Source: Eubacterium sulci ATCC 35585 (lineage in GTDB: Bacteria > Bacillota > Clostridia > Peptostreptococcales > Anaerovoracaceae). Taken from it: DNA of 64,000 nucleotides. The position numbers were made by a program, and so were the translations under genes. The stretch is from contig CP012068.1 of assembly GCA_001189495.1 (NCBI GenBank), positions 1,364,001 through 1,428,000 on the forward strand, read 5' to 3'. The first letter of the stretch is position 1, and every line of letters starts with the position of its first letter. A model generated the notes under the pieces. The model was not told the DNA's origin. It made no database searches and saw nothing but the letters and a program-made list of their open reading frames with translations. Of the stretch, positions 9,526-18,030 are shown in pieces.

Positions 9526-10357
9526 AGTTTAATCCGTAAAATCTCATAGCGTTTTCAAAGGTCTTCTTAGAAGCCTCCTCAAAGCTTATCCCCTTTATCT
9601 CAGCAACTTTTGCAGCTGTGTGTTCAACATACCAAGGCTTGTTAGGTCTTCCCCTATACGGCTCAGGCGTCAAAAATGGCGCATCTGTCTCAACCATAAT
9701 GTATTCTAGTGGAATTTCCTCGACTACCTTGATAGTCTTCTTGTTGTTCTTGAAGGTTACAGGTCCGCAGATTCCTATCGTTGCTCCAAGCTTAACATAC
9801 TGCTTAGCCAGCTCGCTGCTTCCTGAAAAACAGTGTATATCAACCCTGCAATCAGGTGCTTGCTTACCGTATGCAAGCATGCGCATCGGAAACATCGCTG
9901 CTCTTTCATCGCCAAGCGCCCCTTCTTCGATCAAGATATCCATTGTCTCTTGATCTGCTTCTCGCGAATGAACAACTATTGGCATCTTTAGCTCGTTTGC
10001 TAGCCTTATCTGCCTTCTAAACCAATACCTCTGGTCCTCCTTGCTTGAGCGCATATAGTGATAGTCAAGTCCAATCTCACCGATGGCCTTAACGCCCTCC
10101 TGCGCAGCAAGTGATTTTATCTCCTCATAGATTGCCTCCGTCATAGAGCCGCTATCATGAGGATGAACTCCTACAGCAGCCACACACCACGGATTTTCCA
10201 TGGCGTGCTTTGCTGCAAGCTTTGACGACTTAAGGTCATACCCTATATCAGCTACATATTTGAGCAGCTCGCTATCCTTTATTCCATCTATCAAAAGCTT
10301 TCTCTCTTCACTAGAGAAAGAGTCTTCATTCAGATGTGTATGTGAGTCAAATAACAT
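9512..10357 (-). CDS. TatD family metal-dependent hydrolase
   Basis: A 281-residue TIM-barrel metallohydrolase with FDSHTHLNEDSF at the N-terminus (metal-binding H6 and H8), IGEIGLDYHY, VHSREADQ, DIHCFSGS and VETDAPFLTPEPYRG. The family has 3'-5' exonuclease or DNase activity on damaged nucleic acids. The start at 10357 is preferred because GGAGGAG lies seven bases upstream; an in-frame start at 10381 lacks a ribosome site. It lies between metG and tilS, a common order in Firmicutes (metG-tatD). Confidence 0.92.
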   Translation of the reverse strand: MLFDSHTHLNEDSFSSEERKLLIDGIKDSELLKYVADIGYDLKSSKLAAKHAMENPWCVAAVGVHPHDSGSMTEAIYEEIKSLAAQEGVKAIGEIGLDYHYMRSSKEDQRYWFRRQIRLANELKMPIVVHSREADQETMDILIEEGALGDERAAMFPMRMLAYGKQAPDCRVDIHCFSGSSELAKQYVKLGATIGICGPVTFKNNKKTIKVVEEIPLEYIMVETDAPFLTPEPYRGRPNKPWYVEHTAAKVAEIKGISFEEASKKTFENAMRFYGLNYETR

Positions 10358-10399
10358 GCTTTGCTCCTCCATATGTTTCAATTGGCAACTTTGAATTTA

Positions 10400-12322
10400 C
10401 TAGCAAACAGGATTTCCATCAGGAGCTTCTGTTGTCACTAGCTCAAGCTTCTTATCTCCGTCTGCAAAGATAATCATTCCGTTTGACTCCTCACCTCTAA
10501 TCTTGCGAGGCTTCAAATTTGCCACTACTACTACTTTCTTTCCTACCATTTCTTCTGGCTTATAGTGCTCTGCAACACCTGAGACTATCTGTCTAGTCTC
10601 TGTTCCAAGCTTAACCTTGAAAACAAGAAGCTTCTTGGCATCCTTATGCTTAGCTGCCTCAAGAATTGTTCCGACTCTCATGTCAATCTTATCAAAATCA
10701 TCAAACTCAATCTCAGGCTTTAGCTCTAGCTTCTCTTCCACCTCTGCAGGTGCAGGCTTAAGAGCCTCCAGCTCAGCAAGTTCCTTTTCTATATCTAGTC
10801 TAGGGAATATAGCATCACCCTTGCGAACCTGAAGTCCAGCCATCATATCAAAGCGATATGCATCTTCCCAAACTATATCTCCATCGATACCTATCTGCTC
10901 TCTAACCTTCATAGTTGTAGAATGCATGAAAGGATAAATCAAAATTGATACAACTCTTAGAGCTTCTGCAAGGTGGTGCATGCAAGTGTTCAGTGAATCA
11001 ACCTGACTCTCATCCTTTGCAAGAACCCAAGGCATCTTCTCATCAACATACTTGTTAGCACGTCTTACAAGAACCCATACTTCCTCAAGCGCATTGCTGA
11101 AAGAGAACTTGTCCATCTGTGCGTTAACCTTATCAGCAGCTTCAAGAGCAATTTTTTCTAAATCTGCATCAAACTCATCCTTGCTAGCTGCAGCAGGAAT
11201 TACTCCACTGCAATATTTTTCTATCATAGAAACAGTTCTCGAAACTAGATTTCCTAAATCATTTGCTAAATCGTAGTTCATACGCTTTAACATGATTTCA
11301 TTTGTGAATATTCCATCCTGTCCGAATGTATACTCTCTGAGAAGGAAATATTTTAGTGCATCGATTCCATATCTTTCGATAAGCATTACAGGGTCAACCA
11401 CGTTGCCCTTTGATTTACTCATCTTACCACCGTCTATCAAAAGCCATCCGTGTCCAAGAACCTGCTTTGGAAGCGGCTCATCCATAGACATCAGCATAGC
11501 TGGCCAAATGATGCTGTGGAATCTCACGATTTCCTTGCCTACTAGATGAACATCTGCAGGCCAATACTTGTTGTATTCAGCTCTGTCATCTGGATATCCT
11601 AGAGTTGTTATGTAGTTGCTAAGCGCATCTAGCCATACGTAGATTACATGCTTTTCATCGATAGGTACCGGAATACCCCAATCAAAGCTTGTTCTTGAAA
11701 TACATAGATCTTCAAGACCCTGATTGATGAAAGCTCTCATCTCATTTCTTCTCGACTCTGGCTCTAGGAACTCTGGTCTTTCATCATATAGCTTAAGAAG
11801 CTTATCTCCATACTCTGAAAGTTTGAAGAAGTAGGCCTCCTCATGAGCTGGCTCAACTGCTCTTCCGCAGTCTGGACAGTTTCCGTCTACTAGCTGACTC
11901 TCAGTCCAAAAAGCCTCGCAGTCAGTACAGTAAAGACCCTCGTACTGTGACTTATATATGTCGCCCTTCTCGTACATCTTCATAAAGATTTCTTGAACAC
12001 GCTTAGTATGTCTTGGTTCAGTTGTTCTTACAAAGTCATCGTATGATATCTCCATAGTCTCCCAAAGCTTTAGGATTCTGCTTACGACATCATCTACATA
12101 GGCCTGTGGAGTTACTCCATTTGCCTCTGCCTTCTTCTGTATCTTCTGACCATGCTCATCTGTACCAGTCTGAAATCTTACGTCATAGCCCTGAAGTCTC
12201 TTAAATCTAGCCATTGCATCAGCCATAACTGTACAGTATGTATGTCCGATATGCAGATCCGAGCTTGGATAGTATATCGGCGTAGTAATATAATATGTGC
12301 CCTTGTTATTATTTGCGCTCAT
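10400..12322 (-). CDS. metG: Methionyl-tRNA synthetase
   Basis: A 640-residue class I aminoacyl-tRNA synthetase. The HIGH motif is at 24-27, the KMSKS loop is in GGKMSKSKGNVVDP, and a zinc knuckle with YCTDCEAFW and NCPDCGRAVEP is present. The C-terminal tRNA-binding (OB-fold, EMAP-like) domain covers about 535-640. GGGAG is four bases before the ATG. The 5' leader contains a short hairpin, CGAAGCC-TT-GGCTTCG (12336-12351), just upstream of the ribosome site. Confidence 0.96.
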   Translation of the reverse strand: MSANNNKGTYYITTPIYYPSSDLHIGHTYCTVMADAMARFKRLQGYDVRFQTGTDEHGQKIQKKAEANGVTPQAYVDDVVSRILKLWETMEISYDDFVRTTEPRHTKRVQEIFMKMYEKGDIYKSQYEGLYCTDCEAFWTESQLVDGNCPDCGRAVEPAHEEAYFFKLSEYGDKLLKLYDERPEFLEPESRRNEMRAFINQGLEDLCISRTSFDWGIPVPIDEKHVIYVWLDALSNYITTLGYPDDRAEYNKYWPADVHLVGKEIVRFHSIIWPAMLMSMDEPLPKQVLGHGWLLIDGGKMSKSKGNVVDPVMLIERYGIDALKYFLLREYTFGQDGIFTNEIMLKRMNYDLANDLGNLVSRTVSMIEKYCSGVIPAAASKDEFDADLEKIALEAADKVNAQMDKFSFSNALEEVWVLVRRANKYVDEKMPWVLAKDESQVDSLNTCMHHLAEALRVVSILIYPFMHSTTMKVREQIGIDGDIVWEDAYRFDMMAGLQVRKGDAIFPRLDIEKELAELEALKPAPAEVEEKLELKPEIEFDDFDKIDMRVGTILEAAKHKDAKKLLVFKVKLGTETRQIVSGVAEHYKPEEMVGKKVVVVANLKPRKIRGEESNGMIIFADGDKKLELVTTEAPDGNPVC

Positions 12323-12371
12323 CTATCTCCCTTTCCGAAGCCTTGGCTTCGCAATTTATTTATTCAAGCCT

Positions 12372-12407
12372 AAAAAAGCGGCAGCGCAGTATCTTGGTGC
12401 GCGCCGC
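12372..12407 (-). terminator. Terminator after the 71-residue protein gene
   Basis: On the minus strand a two-part stem (GCGGC/GCCGC at 12403-12407 and 12378-12382, with GCGCA/TGCGC inside) is followed by TTTTTT (12372-12377). It separates this small operon from metG. Confidence 0.85.
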
Positions 12408-12425
12408 TATAAATATACAGTTTGC

Positions 12426-12641
12426 TTACGAGTCTAGCTCTTCCTCAGCCCAGTCGTCATTTGACCACTCTTCTGCCGGCCAGTCCTCATTTACGAAGAT
12501 TTTCTTCATGACTCTATCAAGTCCTACAACGATAGTAGCACCTGCTGCTGCACCAAAGCCCAAAACAACTAGGCTTGTCTTAAGCGCCTTCTTAGCCTTA
12601 CAGCTCTTATTAGCTTTTTCTGCCCTCTTACTCTTCTTCAT
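12426..12641 (-). CDS. Small single-pass membrane protein, unknown
   Basis: A 71-residue protein, not recognised. It has a very basic N-terminus (residues 1-20, Lys-rich), one hydrophobic segment rich in small residues (about 22-40, TSLVVLGFGAAAGATIVVGL), and an acidic, Trp-rich tail (NEDWPAEEWSNDDWAEEELD). This charge pattern suggests a single-pass membrane protein with the acidic tail outside, but topology is inference. An AGGAGG ribosome site and the 12-base gap to the kinase gene support a real gene, cotranscribed with it and ended by the terminator at 12372. Confidence 0.7.
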   Translation of the reverse strand: MKKSKRAEKANKSCKAKKALKTSLVVLGFGAAAGATIVVGLDRVMKKIFVNEDWPAEEWSNDDWAEEELDS

Positions 12642-12653
12642 TTCAAATCCTCC

Positions 12654-13268
12654 TTATTTGTACAATCGTCTCTTTACATATTCGACAATAAGGTTTGCTG
12701 CTTCCTCATCGCTGATGTAGCTAGTATTTATAGCTAGATTATAGTTCTCGTAGCTACCCCACTTCTTTCCGGTATGGAAGCTGTAGTAGTTAACCCTTGC
12801 CTTTCCATAGTCAGTGATGAGCTTCTTTACCTTGGATGGATCTTCGCCGTACATCTCTACACAGCGCTTAATCTTATCATCCATCTCAGCATATATAAAT
12901 ACGTTGGTTACACCGCTGACATCCTCGAGAATATAATCTGCACACCTGCCAACTATTACTCCCTCTCCAGTATCAGCAATCTGTCTTATTACCTCAGATT
13001 GCGCTACAAATAACTTCTCATCTACTGAAACAGGGTCTGCAGTAAAGGCTTCTCCAAAGGTCATCGCTGATGCAAATGTGTAGGACAAGCTGCTCTTTGC
13101 TCTAAGCTCTGCTGACTCTATTATCTCAGGAGATAGACCGCTCTTTTTGGATGCTAATTCAATGATTTCCTTGTCGTAAAGAGGAATATTTAGCTTCTCA
13201 GCGACGAGACGACCTATCATTCTTCCGCCACTGCCATATTCTCTACTTATGGTAATTATATTTCCCAT
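12654..13268 (-). CDS. Cytidylate kinase-like protein
   Basis: A 204-residue P-loop protein of the cytidylate-kinase-2 family (PF13189). ITISREYGSGGRMIGRLVAEKL at the N-terminus holds the nucleotide-binding loop (SGGR in place of a classic Walker A). VIVGRCADYIL, the lid-like region RCVEMYGEDPSKVKKLI and YYSFHTGKKWG follow. Members are common in Clostridia but their true substrate is mostly untested, so CMP kinase activity is only suggested. AGAGGTG precedes the ATG. Confidence 0.8.
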   Translation of the reverse strand: MGNIITISREYGSGGRMIGRLVAEKLNIPLYDKEIIELASKKSGLSPEIIESAELRAKSSLSYTFASAMTFGEAFTADPVSVDEKLFVAQSEVIRQIADTGEGVIVGRCADYILEDVSGVTNVFIYAEMDDKIKRCVEMYGEDPSKVKKLITDYGKARVNYYSFHTGKKWGSYENYNLAINTSYISDEEAANLIVEYVKRRLYK

Positions 13269-13352
13269 AAAATCACCTCTCCGTCAGGCTGTATGCCATT
13301 ACAATATTATTTATATATTATATACCATTTAGGCGATTATGTGAACCATATC

Positions 13353-15188
13353 TTATTCTAGCTCCTCAAATTGAGAGTTGTATAAATCTGCGTAGAAACC
13401 ATTTGCTTCAAGAAGCTTCTCGTGGCTTCCCTGCTCTATGATATCACCGTCCTTCATAACGAGAATTATATCGGCGTTTTTGATGGTCGAAAGCCTGTGA
13501 GCTATGATAAAGCTGGTGCGTCCCTGCATAAGCTTGTCCATGGCTTTTTGTATCATTACTTCAGTTCTAGTATCAACCGAAGATGTCGCCTCATCAAGTA
13601 TCATGAGTTTCTTGTTAGCAAGTATTGTTCTTGCTATTGTTAAAAGCTGCTTTTGACCCTGTGAAACATTTGATGCATCCTCATTTAACTCCATATTGTA
13701 GCCACCCGGAAGAGTTCTGATGAACTTGTCAGCATAAGCTGCCTTTGCTGCCTCAATAACCTCTTCGTCCGTGGCATCAAGTCTTCCGTATCTGATATTT
13801 TCCATGATACTGCCCTTAAATAGCCAAGTATCTTGAACAACCATACCGAAGTTCTTTCTGAGCTCGCGTCTATCTATATTATTGATATTTATTCCATCAA
13901 GCTTAATGGCACCTGCATCCACATCGTAAAATCTCATCAAAAGTTTTACTATCGTAGTTTTTCCGGCACCTGTAGGTCCTACAATTGCAATTTTTTGACC
14001 TGGTTCAACACGAACTGTAAAGTCCTTAATTACCGGCTGGTCTACCTTGTATCCGAACCTTACATGCTCAAAATCTACAGATCCTGAAAGTTCACCATCT
14101 ATGGTAACCGCATCACGCGTAGCTTCTTCCTCTTCCTCCTCAAGGAACTCAAATACTCTCTCAGCTGCTGCAGTCATTGACTGCACCTGGTTTACAACCT
14201 GAGCAACCTGCTGCATTGGCTCTGTCAAATTCCTTACATACTGGATGAAGGCCTGAATGTCACCAATTCCTATACGGCCTTTGATTGCCAAAAATCCACC
14301 TGAAATTGCTACGCCAACATAGCCTAGATTTCCAACAAAGCTCATAAGCGGCATCATTATTCCTGAAAGGAACTGAGATTTTTTCGCGCTCTTAAATAGC
14401 ACTTCGTTTGTCTCATCAAAAGCTTCAATGGTTTCAGCCTCTTTGTTAAATGCCTTTATAACTAGCTGTCCCGAATAGTTTTCCTCAACCATTCCATTGA
14501 TTTTTCCAAGATATTTTTGCTGAATGCTGAAATAGCTCTGCGACTTCTTTATAACAGTTCCAAGAAGAACTGCTGAAACTGGTAAGATACAGAATGTAAT
14601 CAAGGTCATTAAAGGTGAAATTGTCAGCATCATTACTATGGTTCCTATGATGGTTGCAAAGGACGTTATGATCATTGTAAAGCTTTGATTTAGCCCTGTT
14701 CCTAGAGTATCTACGTCATTTGTTATACGAGAAAGCACATCGCCGTAAGGCCTGCTCTCGAAGTATTTCATAGGCATGCGGTCAATCTTTTCGGATATCT
14801 CTCGTCTCATCCTGTAAGCGAGCTTCTGAGTTATTCCAGTCATTATCCAGCCTTGAATGAAACTGAATGCAACGCTCGTCACGTAAAGAGCCAAGGTTAT
14901 AAGCAGGATTTTACCTATCAGAGTAAAATCAATTCCTCCAGTACCATTCACCTTCTTCATAAGGCCATTTGCAAGCTCCGTTGTCGCCTTACCCATAACC
15001 TTAGGACCAGCAACTGAGAACACTGTCGAAATAGCCGCCATGACCATCACTGCAACTATCGCATACTTGTATCTGCCCATATATTTGAAGAGTTTTCTGA
15101 GCGACTTTCTAAAGTTCTTTGGCTTATCGACAGTCATCCCTCTTCCCATTTTGCTACGAGGCGCACGATTGTTATTCTTATTTGCCAT
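13353..15188 (-). CDS. ABC exporter half-transporter (ATPase-competent partner)
   Basis: A 611-residue fused membrane/ATPase protein with six predicted membrane segments (about 40-330) and an ABC ATPase domain (about 375-605). Walker A is GPTGAGKTT, the signature is NVSQGQKQL (LSGGQ variant), and Walker B with catalytic Glu is MILDEATSSVD. It pairs with the next gene upstream, which has an altered catalytic residue, so together they look like a heterodimeric exporter of the TM287/288 or LmrCD kind. The start is two bases after the partner's stop codon, with GAGGAGG upstream. The substrate is unknown; the MarR regulator suggests drugs or a toxic metabolite. Confidence 0.88.
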   Translation of the reverse strand: MANKNNNRAPRSKMGRGMTVDKPKNFRKSLRKLFKYMGRYKYAIVAVMVMAAISTVFSVAGPKVMGKATTELANGLMKKVNGTGGIDFTLIGKILLITLALYVTSVAFSFIQGWIMTGITQKLAYRMRREISEKIDRMPMKYFESRPYGDVLSRITNDVDTLGTGLNQSFTMIITSFATIIGTIVMMLTISPLMTLITFCILPVSAVLLGTVIKKSQSYFSIQQKYLGKINGMVEENYSGQLVIKAFNKEAETIEAFDETNEVLFKSAKKSQFLSGIMMPLMSFVGNLGYVGVAISGGFLAIKGRIGIGDIQAFIQYVRNLTEPMQQVAQVVNQVQSMTAAAERVFEFLEEEEEEATRDAVTIDGELSGSVDFEHVRFGYKVDQPVIKDFTVRVEPGQKIAIVGPTGAGKTTIVKLLMRFYDVDAGAIKLDGININNIDRRELRKNFGMVVQDTWLFKGSIMENIRYGRLDATDEEVIEAAKAAYADKFIRTLPGGYNMELNEDASNVSQGQKQLLTIARTILANKKLMILDEATSSVDTRTEVMIQKAMDKLMQGRTSFIIAHRLSTIKNADIILVMKDGDIIEQGSHEKLLEANGFYADLYNSQFEELE

Positions 15189-15190
15189 GT

Positions 15191-17395
15191 CTACGCCTCC
15201 TCTATTCCTAGTTCCTTGTTAGATAGCTGAGAGCTTGCAATCTGTGCATATACATCGCAGGTCTTGAGCAGGTCCTCATGCTTTCCTGAAGAAACTATTC
15301 TTCCTTCATCTAAAACCAAAATATTATCTGCATTTATGATAGTGCTGATTCTCTGCGCAACAATCAAAACTGAAGCATCTTTAGTTTTTTCGCCAAGCGC
15401 CTTTCTCAGTTTTGCATCAGTCTTCATGTCAAGTGCTGAGAAGCTATCATCAAATACATAAACACTAGGGTCCTTCGCTATCGCTCTTGCAATTGCAAGT
15501 CTCTGCTTCTGTCCTCCTGACACATTGCTTCCACCTTGCGAAATTGAAGAATCAAAACCATCAGCTTTTTCCTCTATGAAATCAAGGGCCTGCGCTATCT
15601 CTGCGGCTTCCTTAAGCTGCACGTCATCTGCTTCATTATTTCCAAAGCGAAGGTTACTTGCTATAGTTCCAGAAAACAAAGTTCCCTTTTGTGGCACAAG
15701 GCCTATCTGATTTCTGAGTTCCTTAAGATCAAGCTCCCTAAGATCGACACCATTTAGCTTGATGGAGCCTTCCGTCACATCGTAGAATCTCGGAATGAGA
15801 TTGACTATAGTGCTTTTTCCTGCTCCCGTACTTCCTATCATTGCTGTAACCGTACCAGGCCTTAATGTGAAGCTTATATCTTCTATTGCATTGTTTTCTG
15901 CACCAGGAAATCTAAAGCTTACATGCTCAAATTCAAGGACTCCGTTTGCTACGCCTGCTTCACCGTTTAACGGCAAGCTCTTAGGCTCTTTGGGGTTCAG
16001 TATTGAAGACTTTGATCTTATAACCTCATCTATTCTATCTGCCGCAACGCTTGCTCTTGGAAGGATGATGGACATTACTGTTAGCATTACAAACGACATA
16101 ACTATCTGAATTGAGTAGCTGATAAATGCAGTCATAGCACCAACTCTTAGCGTTCCCATGTCGATGCGATTTGCGCTTACCCAGGTTATTCCGATAACCA
16201 GAACGTCCATAATAAGTATCATCGTAGGAAACATGAAAGTCATGACCCTATTTGTAAATAGCTGATTTTTTCTTAACTTTTGATTCGCCTCATCAAAGCG
16301 TTTCTCTTCCTCTTCTTCTCTACCAAATGCTCTGATAACAGATAAGCCCGTCAGAATTTCTCTCGAGACTAGGTTCATATCATCGACTAGAACCTGCATT
16401 TTCTTAAACTTAGGCATTGCCACTACAACTAGTAGTGCTATTATCAAAAATATTACAACAAGCGCAACTGCAATAACCCAACCCATCTTAGCACCTGTCT
16501 GAGTTACCTTATATACTCCGCCAAGTCCCATGATTGGAGCAAAGAGGGCCATCCTCAAAAGCATCACACTGACCTGCTGAATCTGCTGAACATCGTTTGT
16601 GCTTCTTGTTATCAGAGAAGCAGTAGAGAATTTATCCATCTCCGCATTTGAAAAGCTGATTACATTTTTGTAAATCTTTGATCTAAGATCTCTACCTATG
16701 CCCGCAGCAACACCAGAAGCTAGGTACGCAGCCATTACAGATACCACTAGCATCAAAAATGAGAATACTACCATTCTTAATCCAGCTGACCATAGGTAGG
16801 ATTTCTGCATAGCATCTATATCGACTCCAGCCTTTTTCTGCATATCAACTGCGTATGCCATGCCCATGGATTTTACAGTTTTTTCACCGACCTTATCTAT
16901 TGTTTTCTCAAGCTTTTCGCGCGCTTTACCTATCTGCTCCTTAAGCGCTACTACCTCAGCTTCCATTGTGCTTGTATTTTCAGTTGCACTAGCATTTTCG
17001 TCTGAGCTTTTGACAGAAGCCTCACCACTCTTTTCTTGCATCTTTACGAACTGATAGCTTAACGCAAGAGGAACAAGGAGCTTATCATCTAGCTTTGATA
17101 GCTCATCATCGCCTGCTTTTAGATCATATGTCTTGCCGTCATCAGACTTTTGGTATGCCGTATCCCAAAGCCTTAGTTCATTGTCATTCATAAAGAGCTT
17201 CGCCTGCTCAAAATCCTCAGATTTTATCTTGCTAGGCACTATGTGCTCCTGACCCTTATTCTGTATTCCGGTATCGATGATATCTGATGTGTACTGTGGT
17301 AGTGAAAGCATGCAATACGCCTGAACCACAAGCAAGATCATTATCATAAACACCGTCTTTTTGTACGGCAAAAAATTCTTAAATACGTTTCTCAC
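15191..17395 (-). CDS. ABC exporter half-transporter (degenerate ATP site partner)
   Basis: A 734-residue half-transporter. Between the first two membrane segments (about 20-200) there is a large charged extracytoplasmic insertion of around 130 residues with coiled-coil character (KEQIGKAREKLEKTIDKVGE). The ATPase domain (about 490-725) has GSTGAGKST and NVSGGQKQR, but Walker B reads VFDDSFSALD, so the catalytic Glu is replaced by Asp. That is a hallmark of the non-hydrolysing site in heterodimeric exporters. It starts with GTG after AGGGG. The operon order is marR, this gene, then the 611-residue partner. Confidence 0.88.
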   Translation of the reverse strand: MRNVFKNFLPYKKTVFMIMILLVVQAYCMLSLPQYTSDIIDTGIQNKGQEHIVPSKIKSEDFEQAKLFMNDNELRLWDTAYQKSDDGKTYDLKAGDDELSKLDDKLLVPLALSYQFVKMQEKSGEASVKSSDENASATENTSTMEAEVVALKEQIGKAREKLEKTIDKVGEKTVKSMGMAYAVDMQKKAGVDIDAMQKSYLWSAGLRMVVFSFLMLVVSVMAAYLASGVAAGIGRDLRSKIYKNVISFSNAEMDKFSTASLITRSTNDVQQIQQVSVMLLRMALFAPIMGLGGVYKVTQTGAKMGWVIAVALVVIFLIIALLVVVAMPKFKKMQVLVDDMNLVSREILTGLSVIRAFGREEEEEKRFDEANQKLRKNQLFTNRVMTFMFPTMILIMDVLVIGITWVSANRIDMGTLRVGAMTAFISYSIQIVMSFVMLTVMSIILPRASVAADRIDEVIRSKSSILNPKEPKSLPLNGEAGVANGVLEFEHVSFRFPGAENNAIEDISFTLRPGTVTAMIGSTGAGKSTIVNLIPRFYDVTEGSIKLNGVDLRELDLKELRNQIGLVPQKGTLFSGTIASNLRFGNNEADDVQLKEAAEIAQALDFIEEKADGFDSSISQGGSNVSGGQKQRLAIARAIAKDPSVYVFDDSFSALDMKTDAKLRKALGEKTKDASVLIVAQRISTIINADNILVLDEGRIVSSGKHEDLLKTCDVYAQIASSQLSNKELGIEEA

Positions 17396-17404
17396 TGTTT
17401 TCCC

Positions 17405-17887
17405 CTATTTCTTTGCTTCTTCTCTTGCTTTCATTTCTTCCTTGCTTGCCTTAACGAAAGCTTCTAGATCCTCAAGCAGCTTATTTGACTTCTCATCTCC
17501 AAGTCTTGCAAATATAGCTTCTGAGAACTCTTCAAATGACTTCATCCAAGCCTTTTGCTGTTCTTCACCCTTTGTTGTAAGCTTTACAAAGGTGTTTCTT
17601 CTGTCCTGTTTATCCGTCTGTCTCTCTATATATTCTTTTTCTTCAAGTGACTTCATAGTTCTTGAGACTGCAGGAGCAGAAAGCTCAAGGTATCTTGCAA
17701 TGTCGCTAACCTTCACATCACCGCTCTTTGATATTCTTGATATAGCAGACATGGTCTTAAACTCAATTTCGCTAACCCCTGTAAGCATGTTACCGAACTT
17801 AAGCTTGTGCATCCTTGCAATTATCGCTGCAAACTTCTGAGAATAGCTCATATTTTCGGTATTTATATTGCCACAATCAAAATTCAT
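17405..17887 (-). CDS. MarR family transcriptional regulator
   Basis: A 160-residue winged-helix regulator: KVSDIARYLELSAPAVSRTMKSLE is the recognition region and DRRNTFVKLTTKGEE the wing with the conserved Asp-Arg. It is the first gene of the exporter operon (10-base gap to the 734-residue transporter), so it most likely represses its own operon. The N-terminus (NFDCGNINTENMSYSQKFA) is longer than average. A perfect 13-base palindrome just downstream of the promoter -10 is the likely binding site. Confidence 0.88.
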   Translation of the reverse strand: MNFDCGNINTENMSYSQKFAAIIARMHKLKFGNMLTGVSEIEFKTMSAISRISKSGDVKVSDIARYLELSAPAVSRTMKSLEEKEYIERQTDKQDRRNTFVKLTTKGEEQQKAWMKSFEEFSEAIFARLGDEKSNKLLEDLEAFVKASKEEMKAREEAKK

Positions 17888-17933
17888 TTTGCCTTTCCTT
17901 CCTCATACGTAAGATACTTATCTTTGTTAATAC

Positions 17934-17946
17934 TTAACTATGTTAA
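17934..17946. promoter_or_regulatory. Candidate MarR operator
   Basis: TTAACTATGTTAA is a perfect inverted repeat (5+3+5). It lies three bases downstream of the -10 of the marR operon promoter, where bound protein would block initiation. A further TTAAC-like half-site follows at about 17925. Confidence 0.55.
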
Positions 17947-17948
17947 TT

Positions 17949-17976
17949 ATTGTATCACAAAAGTATTATTATACAA
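17949..17976 (-). promoter_or_regulatory. Promoter of the marR-ABC operon
   Basis: On the minus strand TTGTAT (17971-17976), a 16-base spacer and TACAAT (17949-17954) form the promoter, about 60 bases before the marR ATG. Confidence 0.6.
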
Positions 17977-17990
17977 GAGTTTTTTGCAAC

Positions 17991-18016
17991 AAAAAACTCC
18001 TTGGATAACCAAGGAG
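17991..18016 (-). terminator. Terminator of the trk operon
   Basis: On the minus strand CTCCTTGG-TTAT-CCAAGGAG (17997-18016) is a perfect 8-bp stem followed by TTTTTT (17991-17996), just after the stop of the distal trkH. Confidence 0.92.
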
Positions 18017-18030
18017 CTTTAATATCAAAT

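Noticed and set aside
12336-12351. CGAAGCC-TT-GGCTTCG hairpin before metG as a terminator or T-box
   Set aside because: There is no T-run after it on the minus strand and no T-box sequence (TGGNACCGCG-like) in the leader.
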